In this document: positions 1 to 8,951 of the stretch, one piece after another | Position numbering within the stretch: position 1 is the stretch's first letter | Layout: the number at the start of each line of letters is the position of its first letter | From: Bacteroidales bacterium | Lineage (GTDB): Bacteria > Bacteroidota > Bacteroidia > Bacteroidales > UBA932 | NCBI GenBank assembly: GCA_017960545.1 | Contig: JAGCYZ010000053.1 | Span: 1 to 44,355 of the forward strand | Length of the DNA: 44,355 bases | Reading direction: 5' to 3' | Notes under the pieces: generated by a model | The model's input: only the letters and a program-made list of their open reading frames with translations | The model's database searches: none | What the model was told of the DNA's origin: nothing | Program-made: the position numbers and the translations under genes

Positions 1-726
1 AAGCCCGGAGACGAGATTGCCATCGACCTTACAGAGCCGTACCTGGACTATCTCTTCAACAACAGCGTATTTGTTTCCGAAGAGAAATACAAACAGGCCC
101 TTGCGGAAGGCCGCGACCTGCGCGGCGACCCCGCAAGGCTCCTCTACGCCGCCATCCGCGACGTGGCTCTCCAGAAAATGGAGATAATGGAAGCCAATGA
201 CGAGAAACTTGCGGAGGCAACCAAGGCCTACACCGCCGGCCAGATGGAATGGACCAAAGGCCAGCCCCTGTACCCTGATGCCAACAGCACCTGCCGCCTC
301 ACATACGGCACCGTCAAATCCTACTCACCCAAGGACGGAGTGCTGTACAAGCACTACACAACCCTTAAGGGCGTGATGGAGAAGGAAGACCCGGACAACT
401 ATGAGTTCAGGGTTCCTGCAAAACTCAAGGAAATATACCAGAACAGGGATTACGGCCAGTACGCCAACGAGGAAGGAGAACTGGTTACCTGCTTCCTTAC
501 CAATAACGACATAACCGGAGGTAACTCCGGAAGCCCGGTGCTCAACGCCAACGGAGAACTCATAGGCCTTGCCTTTGACGGCAACTGGGAGGCAATGAGC
601 GGAGACGTGATATTCGAGCCCAACCTGCAGAGGTGCATCAACGTGGACATCCGCTACGTGCTCCTGATGATGGACAAATTTGGAGGCGCCGGATACCTGC
701 TTGACGAAATGAAACTTGTAAAATAA
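1..726 (+). CDS. S46 family dipeptidyl-peptidase (DPP7/DPP11-like), C-terminal part
   Basis: The reading frame is open from the first base of the window, so this is the C-terminal 241 residues of a longer protein; family members are about 700 residues. The motif GGNSGSPV (bases 517-540) carries the catalytic serine (codon 526-528) of the chymotrypsin-like S46 fold, and it is followed by the family-typical GLAFDGNWEAMSGD and VDIRYVL segments. S46 enzymes act in the periplasm of Bacteroidota and release dipeptides from peptide N-termini, feeding amino-acid fermentation. DPP7 prefers hydrophobic and DPP11 acidic P1 residues; I cannot decide between them because most of the protein is missing. 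The stop is followed after 2 bases by mrp on the same strand, so the two are probably cotranscribed. Confidence 0.93.
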   Translation, partial: KPGDEIAIDLTEPYLDYLFNNSVFVSEEKYKQALAEGRDLRGDPARLLYAAIRDVALQKMEIMEANDEKLAEATKAYTAGQMEWTKGQPLYPDANSTCRLTYGTVKSYSPKDGVLYKHYTTLKGVMEKEDPDNYEFRVPAKLKEIYQNRDYGQYANEEGELVTCFLTNNDITGGNSGSPVLNANGELIGLAFDGNWEAMSGDVIFEPNLQRCINVDIRYVLLMMDKFGGAGYLLDEMKLVK

Positions 727-728
727 CT

Positions 729-1805
729 ATGACAGAACAGGAAATACTCAATATCCTCAAGGAGGTCCGCCATCCCGGCAAGGGAGACCGCAGCGTGGTT
801 GACCTTGGAATGGTGGACGGCATTGAGACCGGCACCGGAAAGGTTGCCGTAACCCTTGCCTTCACCGGCCGCAAGGACCCTCTGGCCGACTATCTTGGCG
901 GAGCCGTCCGCGCGGCGCTCATCCGCAACCTCCCCAAGGACACCCAGATAAACGTCAAGACCGTGGTCAAGGAAGAGGCCCCACACAAGAAGCCTATGGA
1001 ACTGGACGACCAGGGCCTGGCGGGAGTCCGCCACATCATTGGGATAGCCTCCGGAAAGGGAGGAGTGGGCAAGTCCACCGTGGCCGTGAACCTGGCGGTG
1101 GCGCTTGCGCGTATGGGCTTCAAGGTGGGCCTTGCCGACGCCGACGTTTACGGCCCTTCCATCCCCGTGATGACTGGCACCCAGGAAGCAAGCCCTGAAG
1201 TGGCGGAGACCAGGGGCCAGGACGGAGAAGAGGCAAGGCAATGGTTCGTGCCAATAGAGAAATACGGTGTCAAATGGATGTCCATCGGGTATTTTGCCAA
1301 GCCGGAACAGGCCCTTATATGGAGGGGACCTATGGCCAGCGGCGCCCTCAAGCAGATGATACTGCAGGTAAAATGGGATGACCTGGACTACCTGCTGGTG
1401 GATATGCCTCCGGGAACCGGGGACATTCACATAAGCCTCGTAAGGGACATCCCTCTGGAAGGAGCCATCATAGTGACCACTCCCCAGCAGGTTGCCCTTT
1501 CCGACGTACTCAAGGGCGTGAATATGTTCCAGACCCAGGGCGTGGAGAAACCGGTGTACGGCCTTGTAGAGAATATGGCCTGGTTCACCCCTGCGGAACT
1601 CCCTGACAACAAATATTACATCTTTGGCAAAGACGGAGGCGTCAGGATGGCCAAGGAGCTTGGCCTTGAACTTTTGGGACAGATCCCTCTGGTCCAGGGG
1701 ATACGCGAAAGCGGAGACTCAGGAGAGCCCGCCGCCCTTGGATCGACCCCTGACGGCGTAGCATTCATCGCACTTGCCGGAAGGATAGCAGAAATACTCC
1801 CGTAA
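729..1805 (+). CDS. mrp: Mrp/ApbC-family P-loop ATPase (iron-sulfur carrier family)
   Basis: The 358-aa protein has an N-terminal MIP18/DUF59-like domain (about residues 3-80) and a MinD-like ATPase domain with deviant Walker A GKGGVGKST (residues 109-117), then VDMPPGTGD and a VENMAWFTP segment. Family members carry Fe-S clusters to apoproteins in the cytoplasm using a C-x-x-C pair. At the place where that pair sits, this protein reads TPAELPDNKYYIFG, and I find no cysteine anywhere in the chain. It is therefore a Cys-free Mrp, and calling it an Fe-S carrier is only a family inference. It starts 2 bases after the S46 peptidase stop and is followed 16 bases later by a lipoprotein gene on the same strand. 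The fold assignment is firm and the biochemical role is not. Confidence 0.93.
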   Translation: MTEQEILNILKEVRHPGKGDRSVVDLGMVDGIETGTGKVAVTLAFTGRKDPLADYLGGAVRAALIRNLPKDTQINVKTVVKEEAPHKKPMELDDQGLAGVRHIIGIASGKGGVGKSTVAVNLAVALARMGFKVGLADADVYGPSIPVMTGTQEASPEVAETRGQDGEEARQWFVPIEKYGVKWMSIGYFAKPEQALIWRGPMASGALKQMILQVKWDDLDYLLVDMPPGTGDIHISLVRDIPLEGAIIVTTPQQVALSDVLKGVNMFQTQGVEKPVYGLVENMAWFTPAELPDNKYYIFGKDGGVRMAKELGLELLGQIPLVQGIRESGDSGEPAALGSTPDGVAFIALAGRIAEILP

Positions 1806-1821
1806 ATCAATCCCACTGCAT

Positions 1822-2340
1822 ATGAAAAAGGTTTTTTACATCCCGTTCCTAGTCATTGTCCTGGGTCTTTTCACCCAGTGCTCCAACGTAAAGAAGGTGG
1901 GCGTAGATCCATTGGTGGCCACAGCCGTGATGGAAGTGATCAACCAGAAATCGTTCACCATTGAAATCACCCGGGCGGTAGCTACCGGCGGGTCCGTGGT
2001 AAACGCCACCGGAGCCCGAATGGTAGTTGTCAACAGCGTTGTGTCCGCAAGGCTGCCATATTACGGTTCTGGCAGCAGCGCTTCAGCCTACGGTACCGAA
2101 GGTGATTCCGGAATTATCTTCGACAAGCTTCCGGTGGATATCGAAACTGACAAGTCAAGGGTGGCCGGAGAAGGCTTGTACGTGATGAGATTCACGGCCA
2201 AGAGCGGTAACAGCCCTTGCGAGGTAATACTCTCCGTATGGACAGACAGGACCGCAACGCTTATTTGCAGTCCTCTCAACAGGTCTCAGATGACATACTA
2301 CGGATATATTACCAGCGACACTAATGAATCACCCAATTGA
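1822..2340 (+). CDS. DUF4251 domain lipoprotein
   Basis: The protein has 172 aa. A short hydrophobic N-terminus ends in a lipobox-like LFTQC with the acylated cysteine predicted at residue 20. The body matches the Bacteroidota DUF4251 pattern: a KSFTIEI strand near the start, then SARLPYYG, an FDKLPVDIE stretch, and a C-terminal NRSQMTYYGYI strand. No function is known for the family. Anchoring in the periplasm or outer membrane is inferred from the lipobox. It lies 16 bases behind mrp and is likely the last gene of that transcript. Its 3' end overlaps the convergent rsmA by 12 bases. Confidence 0.85.
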   Translation: MKKVFYIPFLVIVLGLFTQCSNVKKVGVDPLVATAVMEVINQKSFTIEITRAVATGGSVVNATGARMVVVNSVVSARLPYYGSGSSASAYGTEGDSGIIFDKLPVDIETDKSRVAGEGLYVMRFTAKSGNSPCEVILSVWTDRTATLICSPLNRSQMTYYGYITSDTNESPN

Positions 2341-3102
2341 CAGCAAACCGGTAAGGCGGACGAAGTCTTCCACTCCCAGTCTCTCCGCGCGCAGGTCAAA
2401 TATGGGATCGCTTGTATCAAGTCCTTCAGGAATGAGGGGCTTGAGCGCGTTCCGGAGGGTCTTGCGGCGCTGGTTGAAGGCTGTTTTAACAACCTGGCGG
2501 AACATCCGTTGGTCACAGCCAAGTTCCGTGCGGGAGTTGCGTGTGAGGCGGATGACTGCTGACTGCACCTTGGGCGGCGGCAGGAAAGCGCCGGGGCCCA
2601 CAGTCATCACGTATTCTATGTCATACCAGGCCTGGAGAAGAACTGAAAGGATGCCGTAAACCTTGGTTCCGGGGCCTATCGCTATGCGGTCCGCCACCTC
2701 TTTCTGGACCATGCACACCACTTCCGGAATCCTGTCCTTATAGTCCAGTATCCTGAAGAATATCTGGGAGGAGATATTGTACGGGAAGTTGCCTATGACC
2801 CGGAAATCCCCGGGGAAAAGGTTGTCCGGAGATATGCGCAGGAAGTCCGCCAGGAACAGTTTTCCCTGCATTCCCGGCAGGTGGGTAAGCAGGTATTCCA
2901 CGGATTCCGCATCTATCTCCACCATCTTGAGGTCTATGTCCGGCCTTTCTATGAGATAGCGTGTCAGCACGCCTGTTCCGGGGCCTATCTCAAGCACGTC
3001 CCGGACGGGGGAGTCCGCGCTCAGGGCGGCTACTATGCCCCTTGCGGCGCCCTGGTCCGTGAGGAAATGCTGTCCCAATGATTTTTTAGCCCTTACATCC
3101 AT
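2329..3102 (-). CDS. rsmA: 16S rRNA (adenine1518-N6/adenine1519-N6)-dimethyltransferase RsmA
   Basis: RsmA (KsgA) dimethylates two adjacent adenines in the helix-45 loop of 16S rRNA with S-adenosylmethionine, a late 30S assembly step. The 257-aa protein is of normal length. It opens with the RNA-binding signature KSLGQHFLTD, has the SAM motif VLEIGPGTGVLT and the catalytic motif IV as NFPYNIS, followed by the C-terminal helical domain. The ATG at 3102 lies only 7 bases downstream of a TAAATTTG promoter box on its own strand, so the message probably starts at or next to the start codon. It diverges from mutS and converges with the DUF4251 gene. Confidence 0.97.
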   Translation of the reverse strand: MDVRAKKSLGQHFLTDQGAARGIVAALSADSPVRDVLEIGPGTGVLTRYLIERPDIDLKMVEIDAESVEYLLTHLPGMQGKLFLADFLRISPDNLFPGDFRVIGNFPYNISSQIFFRILDYKDRIPEVVCMVQKEVADRIAIGPGTKVYGILSVLLQAWYDIEYVMTVGPGAFLPPPKVQSAVIRLTRNSRTELGCDQRMFRQVVKTAFNQRRKTLRNALKPLIPEGLDTSDPIFDLRAERLGVEDFVRLTGLLSIG

Positions 3103-3109
3103 ACTTGTG

Positions 3110-3117
3110 CAAATTTA
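3110..3117 (-). promoter_or_regulatory. -7 promoter box of rsmA (TAAATTTG)
   Basis: On the minus strand the sequence reads TAAATTTG followed by 7 bases and the rsmA ATG. It matches the Bacteroidota primary-sigma -7 consensus TAnnTTTG at all fixed positions. It forms one arm of the palindrome CAAATTTAGTTAAATTTG (3110-3127) shared with mutS. I see no good -33 TTG at the expected distance. Confidence 0.72.
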
Positions 3118-3119
3118 GT

Positions 3120-3127
3120 TAAATTTG
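3120..3127 (+). promoter_or_regulatory. -7 promoter box of mutS (TAAATTTG)
   Basis: TAAATTTG matches the Bacteroidota -7 consensus, and the mutS ATG follows after 6 bases. Transcription would begin a few bases after the box, giving an almost leaderless mRNA. The TTG at 3125-3127, which could be read as an upstream start codon, lies inside this box and so is probably not transcribed. This favours the ATG at 3134. Confidence 0.72.
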
Positions 3128-3133
3128 CGTTAT

Positions 3134-5746
3134 ATGGGAAAGCGAGCCGAGGACACTCCACTTCTTAAACAATACTTTGGCATTAAGGCCCAGTATCCTG
3201 ACACTATACTGCTGTACAGAGTCGGGGATTTTTATGAATGTTACAGCGACGACGCCGTGACCATAAGCAAGGTCCTTGGCATTGTCCTGACAAAAAGGAG
3301 CAACGGAGACAACGACAGCACCCCAATGGCGGGATTTCCCCACCACGCTCTTAACGTCTATCTTCCCAAACTGGTCAGGGCCGGTTACAAGGCCGCCGTC
3401 TGCGACCAGCTGGAAGACCCGTCCAAGGCTAAGAAACTTGTCAAGAGGGGAGTGACGGAGATTATCACCCCGGGAATTGCCTTTGACGACGGCCTCCTTG
3501 AGCAAAAGCAGAACAACTTCCTCGCAGGCCTCACCTTTGAGGGGAACGACTGCGGAATTGCCTTCCTGGACGTATCCACGGGATCCTTCCAGGTGGCACA
3601 GGGGAGCCTTGACTACGCTGCTACCCTGCTTGCCAGCCTCACCCCAAAGGAAGTAATAGTGCAGCACGGCTACGAGAAGGGATTCAAGGAACGCTTCGGG
3701 GATTTCTACACCACCTCCCTTGACGAATGGGCCTTCGTCTATGAAGCGTCCGAGCAGAAACTCTGCAAGCAGCTTGGGGTAAGGAGCCTCAAGGGCTTTG
3801 GCGTGAACAATGCCCCTCTGGGCATCTGCAGCGCCGGCGCCCTGCTGGTTTACCTTGAGCAGACGCACCACAGCGGCCTGCGCAACATCTGCTCCATCTC
3901 CCGCATAGACCGCAATTCCTATGTGTGGATGGACAAGTTCACCCTGCGGAACCTGGAGGTGTTCAACGCCGCCGCAGGAGGCGAGGGCACGGCCCTGGTG
4001 GACGTTATGGACAGGTGCTGCTCCCCTATGGGATCGCGCCTTCTGCGCACCTGGCTGGCAATGCCCCTGCTGGACCTCAAGGAACTTGAAAGCCGCTACG
4101 ACATAATAGAGTATTTCCTCCAGAGACCGGAGGAGCTGGCCCGGCTCCAGGGCTATATGAACAACGTGGGAGACCTTGAGAGGATCCTTTCAAGGGCTGC
4201 CGCGGGGCGGATAAGCCCGCGCGAGACCGTGCAGCTTGCGCGCAGCCTGGCGCAGGGCGCCCCTATCGCGGAAATGTGCCGCGACAAGGGCTGCGCCGCG
4301 CTTGACAAGCTTGCCGGCGGCCTGGACCCCGCCGCAGGGCTGCTCGCTGAGATCCGCCGCATCGTCAAGGAAAACCCCGCCGTTGCCATAGGCAAGGGAG
4401 AAGTCATCGCCGCAGGCGTGGACCCTGAACTGGACGACCTCCGCGCCATCTTCTTCAACAGCCGCGAATACCTGCAGGAAATGCAGCAGAGGGAAAGCCA
4501 GCGCACCGGCATCCCTTCGCTGAAGATAGATTACAACAACGTCTTCGGCTATTACCTTGAAGTGCGCAACACCTTCAAGGACAAGGTTCCGCCGGAGTGG
4601 GTGCGCAAGCAGACCCTGGTAAGCGCGGAGCGCTACATAACGGAAGAGCTCAAGGAATACGAGGCAAAGATCTTTGGCGCGGAAGAGAAGATCAACGCCC
4701 TTGAAGCCCGAATTTACGCGGACCTCATAGCCCTTATCCAGAAACATATCCCGCAGATCCAGGCCAACTGCCGCATCCTTTCCAAACTGGACGTACTGTC
4801 CGGTTTTGCGGAACTGGCCGCGGAGCAGGACTACTGCCGCCCAGCACTGGACAAGAGCCTGGTCCTGGACATAAAGCAGGGCCGCCATCCTGTGATAGAG
4901 ACCCTTATGCCCGCCGGGGAGGAATACGTCCCCAACGACATAATGCTGGACAGCAAGACCCGCCAGATCATAATCCTTACAGGCCCCAACATGGCCGGAA
5001 AATCCGCCCTCCTGCGCCAGACGGCCCTTACGGTACTCATGGCCCAGGCCGGCAGCTTCGTGCCCGCCAAAAGCGCTAAAATTGGCTATTGTGACAAGAT
5101 TTTCACCCGCGTCGGCGCTTCGGACAACATTTCCCGCGGAGAATCCACCTTTATGGTGGAAATGCTGGAGACTTCTATGATAATGCACAACCTCTCCCAG
5201 CGCTCCCTGGTGCTCCTTGACGAGATTGGCCGCGGCACTTCCACCTACGACGGAATGTCCATAGCCCGCGCCCTTGTGGAATACCTGCACGAGAGGGGCA
5301 ACGGCGCAAAATGCCTCTTCGCAACCCACTACCACGAACTCAACGACCTTGAAAACCAATACAAGAGGGTCAAGAACTTCCACATTGCCGTAAAGGAATC
5401 CGGCAAGGACATCATCTTCCTGCGCAAACTGCGCGAGGGAGGCGTAGCCCACAGCTTTGGTATCCACGTGGCCAGGATGGCCGGAATGCCGGCGGAGATT
5501 GTGGAGAGCGCGCAGCGCACCCTGGACGCCCTTGAAAAGGGCGAAGTCCCGCAGGTGCTGCGCTCCCCCCAAAAAACAAAAGCCGGCACCGTAGAAGACG
5601 GCGCCGTGCAGCTCTCTTTCTTCCAGCTTGACGATCCCACCCTGTCAGCGATACGCGACTACCTCAAAGACGCGGATCTCAACAATATGACCCCAATGCA
5701 GGCCTTCGACCTGCTCCGCAAGATGAAAGGGGAACTTGGGCTTTAA
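3134..5746 (+). CDS. mutS: DNA mismatch repair protein MutS
   Basis: MutS recognises mismatches and small loops and starts methyl-independent repair. With the ATG at 3134 it has 870 aa, the usual length. The mismatch-reading Phe-x-Glu motif is GDFYE (F33, E35). Connector, core and clamp domains follow, then the ABC-type ATPase with Walker A GPNMAGKS (residues 617-624), the ST-x-E motif FMVEMLETS, Walker B LVLLDEIGRGTST and the ATHYHEL switch histidine. No mutL is near. An in-frame TTG at 3125 lies in the promoter box and was not chosen as start. The last codons overlap the convergent symporter gene by 4 bases. Confidence 0.98.
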   Translation: MGKRAEDTPLLKQYFGIKAQYPDTILLYRVGDFYECYSDDAVTISKVLGIVLTKRSNGDNDSTPMAGFPHHALNVYLPKLVRAGYKAAVCDQLEDPSKAKKLVKRGVTEIITPGIAFDDGLLEQKQNNFLAGLTFEGNDCGIAFLDVSTGSFQVAQGSLDYAATLLASLTPKEVIVQHGYEKGFKERFGDFYTTSLDEWAFVYEASEQKLCKQLGVRSLKGFGVNNAPLGICSAGALLVYLEQTHHSGLRNICSISRIDRNSYVWMDKFTLRNLEVFNAAAGGEGTALVDVMDRCCSPMGSRLLRTWLAMPLLDLKELESRYDIIEYFLQRPEELARLQGYMNNVGDLERILSRAAAGRISPRETVQLARSLAQGAPIAEMCRDKGCAALDKLAGGLDPAAGLLAEIRRIVKENPAVAIGKGEVIAAGVDPELDDLRAIFFNSREYLQEMQQRESQRTGIPSLKIDYNNVFGYYLEVRNTFKDKVPPEWVRKQTLVSAERYITEELKEYEAKIFGAEEKINALEARIYADLIALIQKHIPQIQANCRILSKLDVLSGFAELAAEQDYCRPALDKSLVLDIKQGRHPVIETLMPAGEEYVPNDIMLDSKTRQIIILTGPNMAGKSALLRQTALTVLMAQAGSFVPAKSAKIGYCDKIFTRVGASDNISRGESTFMVEMLETSMIMHNLSQRSLVLLDEIGRGTSTYDGMSIARALVEYLHERGNGAKCLFATHYHELNDLENQYKRVKNFHIAVKESGKDIIFLRKLREGGVAHSFGIHVARMAGMPAEIVESAQRTLDALEKGEVPQVLRSPQKTKAGTVEDGAVQLSFFQLDDPTLSAIRDYLKDADLNNMTPMQAFDLLRKMKGELGL

Positions 5747-7095
5747 GCCAGCAGGTTTGTTATGAATATGGCCAGGATTGCCACCGGGGCTATATACCTG
5801 ATAAAGAAATAGACCACTCCGAATATCTTGGAGCTGAACTTCAGTTTCCCGCCGTTTGTGATTTCCTCGCGTACGGTGGATTTCTTCATCTTCCAGCCAA
5901 CGAATATCACAAACAGCATACTTCCAAAGCTCATCAGGAAGTTGGAAGTGAGCTTGTCGCAGAAATTGAATATGGTCTCCCCGAACAGCTTGAATCCTGA
6001 CAGAGGCCCGAAGGACAGCGAGCACAGCGCTCCCAGCAGCCAGGTCCCGCAGAAGATGAGTGCCACGGCCTTGCGGCGGGACATCCCCCTCTCCTCCACC
6101 AGATATGCCGCTCCAACCTCGTACATTGAGATTGACGATGTAAGCGCCGCCACCACTATGGTCAGGAAGAACAGGATGGAAACGATGCGTCCCAGCGCCG
6201 CCCAGGAAGACACCATAGTCCCGAAAATATACGGCAGGGTCTCGAAAATGAGCCCGGGGCCGGCTCCCGGCTCAATGCCTGCGGCGAACACCGCGGGCAT
6301 TATGGCAAAGCCGGCTATGAGGGCGAACAGCAGGTCGAACGCCGCCGTCCCGAACCCTGACGCAAGTATGTCCGCATCCTTCTTCATATACGACGAATAC
6401 GTCAGGATGGTGCCCACGCCCAGCGACAGCGAGAAGAAACTCTGCCCCATTGCGGATGCTATGGCCGATGGCGTCAGTTTGCTGAAATCCGGCTTCACAA
6501 GATATTCCACCCCCTCCGATGCTCCCGGAAGGGAAATGGAGTAAACCATTATGACAATTATCAGGACGAACAGCAACGGCATTGAGATGTTGTTGAACTT
6601 CTCTATTCCGGATTTCACTCCGGCCATCACTATTCCTGCCGTCAGCGCCAGGAACAATGTATGGCAGACAAGCGGAGCCCAAGGCCTGGAGATGAAACCG
6701 CCGAACAACTCCGGAGAGGTCTCTCCGAACCCTTCTGCCACGCTCTTCCACAGGAACTCAATGGACCAGCCTCCAACAACGCTGTAATATGACAGGATAA
6801 TAAGCGGCGAAACTATTGTCAGGAGGCCTACCCACTTCCATCTGGTGCCCGGGGCCAGTTTTTCCATCGCCCCAAAGGTATTGGAAGCCGTACTGCGGCC
6901 AATTATTGTCTCCGAAAGGAGGATTGGCAGGGACAGGAATATGGCAAGCAGCAGATATACAATGATGTATGCCGCGCCTCCGTTACTTCCCACCATATAC
7001 GGGAAGCGCCAGATGTTGCCCAGCCCTATGGCGGATCCGGCCATTGCCAGGACCGCCGCGGTGCTGCTTCCAAAATTCTCCCTTCCCGAAGCCAT
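5743..7095 (-). CDS. Sodium-dependent transporter, neurotransmitter:sodium symporter (NSS) family, copy 2
   Basis: The 450-aa integral inner-membrane protein belongs to the LeuT-fold SNF/NSS family, which couples Na+ entry to uptake of amino acids. TM1 carries the unwound substrate and sodium site as AGSAIGLGNIWRFPY (near residues 18-32). The length suits the 11-TM bacterial subgroup rather than the 12-TM LeuT type. A paralogue lies 3 bases upstream on the same strand with the same TM1, the same IEPGAGPGLIFE/Q loop and the same GPLSGF/GPLKGL loop, so this is a tandem duplication. The substrate cannot be read from the sequence. It is the last gene of the Na/Pi-galM-thyA-folA-NSS-NSS run. Confidence 0.95.
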   Translation of the reverse strand: MASGRENFGSSTAAVLAMAGSAIGLGNIWRFPYMVGSNGGAAYIIVYLLLAIFLSLPILLSETIIGRSTASNTFGAMEKLAPGTRWKWVGLLTIVSPLIILSYYSVVGGWSIEFLWKSVAEGFGETSPELFGGFISRPWAPLVCHTLFLALTAGIVMAGVKSGIEKFNNISMPLLFVLIIVIMVYSISLPGASEGVEYLVKPDFSKLTPSAIASAMGQSFFSLSLGVGTILTYSSYMKKDADILASGFGTAAFDLLFALIAGFAIMPAVFAAGIEPGAGPGLIFETLPYIFGTMVSSWAALGRIVSILFFLTIVVAALTSSISMYEVGAAYLVEERGMSRRKAVALIFCGTWLLGALCSLSFGPLSGFKLFGETIFNFCDKLTSNFLMSFGSMLFVIFVGWKMKKSTVREEITNGGKLKFSSKIFGVVYFFIRYIAPVAILAIFITNLLA

Positions 7096-7098
7096 CGC

Positions 7099-8463
7099 CT
7101 AGAAAATGAAGTTGGTTATGAAAATGATCACTATCGCAACCGGAGTCACCCACTTTATCAGGAAATAGACAAATCCAAAAATCTTGTCGTTGATCTTCTT
7201 TGTGCCTCCGTTGGTGAGTTCGTCCCACACATCTTCCTTCTTGAGCACGAATCCCGTGAATATGACGGTAAGCAGGGCCATTACAAGGAGCAGGATATTG
7301 GATGACAGCCAGTCAAAGATGTCAAAGAGGTTCATTCCCCATAGCGTGAGGCCCTTGAGCGGGCCGAACGACAGCGAACACAGCACGCCCGCCGCACCGC
7401 ACAGAAGGAAGAGTATTATGCATCCCTTTACCCTTCCCACTCCGTACCTGTCCTTGAGGAAAGAAACTCCCACCTCCAGTAGCGATATGCAGGAAGTCAT
7501 AGCCGCCACGACAATGGTCAGGAAGAAGATAATCGAAACCGCTGCGCCTATGGCCGGATGGCTTGCGCTCATCGAAGAGAATACGAACGGGACGCTCTGG
7601 AAGATAAGCCCGGGTCCGGCGCCCGGCTCAATCCCTGCGGCGAATACCGCAGGCATTATTGCCAGTCCCGCCAGTATTGCGAACATAAGGTCCGATACCG
7701 CCGTACCTCCTGCGGCCGCCATAAGGTTCTCATCCTTGTGCACGTAGGATCCGTAGGTTATGATAGCGCCCATTCCAAGTGACAGGGAATAAAAACTCTG
7801 CCCTACCGCATACGCGAAGGAGCGGGCGTTGATCTCGCTGAAGTCCGGCCTCAGCAGATACCGCACGCCTTCCGAAGCCCCCGGGAGGGATACGGAATAC
7901 ACTATCATAAGCACTATCAGCACAAACAGCACGGGAATGGTGAACTTGCTGAATTTCTCTATGCCCGCCTTTATGCCGTTGGCCACGATAAAAGCACAGG
8001 CGCCCAGGAAGACAAGATGCAGTATTACAGGAGACCAGGTGGATGTGATGAATTCCCCGAATATGGAACTCACGTTATCCGGACTGGTCCTCACAAATTC
8101 AAGGGAAATGGACTTGAGGAGGAAATCCAGGGACCAGCCGCCAATCACGCTATAGTAGGAATCTATGATCAGCGGAATGGCTACTGAAAGCACTCCGGCA
8201 AACTTCCATATGCTCTTTCCCGGAGCAAGACTGGACATTGCCCCGTAGGAACTTGTGCGCGCCCGCCTTCCCACCGTGACTTCCGCAAGGAATACCGGCA
8301 GGGAAATGAGCAGGGTGGACAAGATATAGATAAGCACGAAGGCAGCGCCGCCGTGCTCTCCAACTATGAACGGGAACCGCCAGATATTGCCAAGGCCGAT
8401 AGCTGATCCGGCCATTGCGAATATCACTGTGATCCGGCTTCCAAAGAACTCTCTTTTCTCCAT
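7099..8463 (-). CDS. Sodium-dependent transporter, NSS family, copy 1
   Basis: The 454-aa LeuT-fold symporter has the TM1 signature AGSAIGLGNIWRFPF, a tyrosine-rich SYYSVIGGWSLDF segment in TM3 and an NSS-typical SIPEPGAGP-like loop (written here as GIEPGAGPGLIFQ). It shares block-by-block sequence with the downstream copy at 5743-7095, yet the two differ over much of their length, so the duplication is not recent. The start at 8463 keeps the conserved N-terminus MEKREFFGSRI and overlaps the end of folA by 40 bases, which implies translational coupling. A Na+-driven amino-acid uptake role is inferred from the family. Confidence 0.95.
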   Translation of the reverse strand: MEKREFFGSRITVIFAMAGSAIGLGNIWRFPFIVGEHGGAAFVLIYILSTLLISLPVFLAEVTVGRRARTSSYGAMSSLAPGKSIWKFAGVLSVAIPLIIDSYYSVIGGWSLDFLLKSISLEFVRTSPDNVSSIFGEFITSTWSPVILHLVFLGACAFIVANGIKAGIEKFSKFTIPVLFVLIVLMIVYSVSLPGASEGVRYLLRPDFSEINARSFAYAVGQSFYSLSLGMGAIITYGSYVHKDENLMAAAGGTAVSDLMFAILAGLAIMPAVFAAGIEPGAGPGLIFQSVPFVFSSMSASHPAIGAAVSIIFFLTIVVAAMTSCISLLEVGVSFLKDRYGVGRVKGCIILFLLCGAAGVLCSLSFGPLKGLTLWGMNLFDIFDWLSSNILLLVMALLTVIFTGFVLKKEDVWDELTNGGTKKINDKIFGFVYFLIKWVTPVAIVIIFITNFIF

Positions 8464-8948
8464 CTTTTCTTATACACTACAAACTTGAATTCATACCCTG
8501 TGGCTGGGTCCACCTGGGTATCTGAAATGCTGGTTTCCTCCCATATCCCCATATCTATCACGGGGAAGAAGGCGTCAGCATCTTCAATGGTGGTATGGAC
8601 GTGCGTTATGTACAACGTGTCCATATCGTTGATAGCGGCCCTATATACGGATGCGCCTCCCATTATGAAGCACTTGTCCGCACCCTCCGCGGCGGCGTAC
8701 GCCTCATCGAAGGAATTTGCGCAGATGACTTCCGGGATAGGGTCCCCGCCCAGGTTGAGCACAATGTTCTTCCTTCCTTTCAGGGGCCTGAAAGGAAGCG
8801 AGAAATAGGTTGTGCGTCCCATTATGACGGGATATCCGTGGGTCACTCTCTTGAAGTACTTGAGGTCTTCAGGAATGTGCCACGGAAGGTCTCCGCGGAC
8901 CCCTATGGCCCGGTTGTCGGCTATTGCCACTATCAGACACTTCTCCAT
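8424..8948 (-). CDS. folA: Dihydrofolate reductase
   Basis: DHFR reduces dihydrofolate to tetrahydrofolate with NADPH and restores the cofactor oxidised by ThyA. The protein has 174 aa. It has the N-terminal strand LIVAIADNRAIG, the DLPWHIPEDLKYFKR active-site helix with the catalytic acid at D28 (equivalent to D27 of the E. coli enzyme), the IMGRTTYFSLP NADPH-binding region and the FIMGGASVY strand. It starts 3 bases after the thyA stop, and its last 40 bases overlap the following NSS gene. The thyA-folA order is the common bacterial pairing. Confidence 0.97.
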   Translation of the reverse strand: MEKCLIVAIADNRAIGVRGDLPWHIPEDLKYFKRVTHGYPVIMGRTTYFSLPFRPLKGRKNIVLNLGGDPIPEVICANSFDEAYAAAEGADKCFIMGGASVYRAAINDMDTLYITHVHTTIEDADAFFPVIDMGIWEETSISDTQVDPATGYEFKFVVYKKRWRKESSLEAGSQ

Positions 8949-8951
8949 TTC

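Noticed and set aside
654-1430. 258-aa open frame antisense to mrp
   Set aside because: It covers conserved mrp motifs in reverse and has no protein-family features of its own.
4190-5572. 460-aa open frame antisense to mutS
   Set aside because: It is the mirror of GC-rich third positions in mutS and shows no family motif, while the sense strand has every MutS motif.
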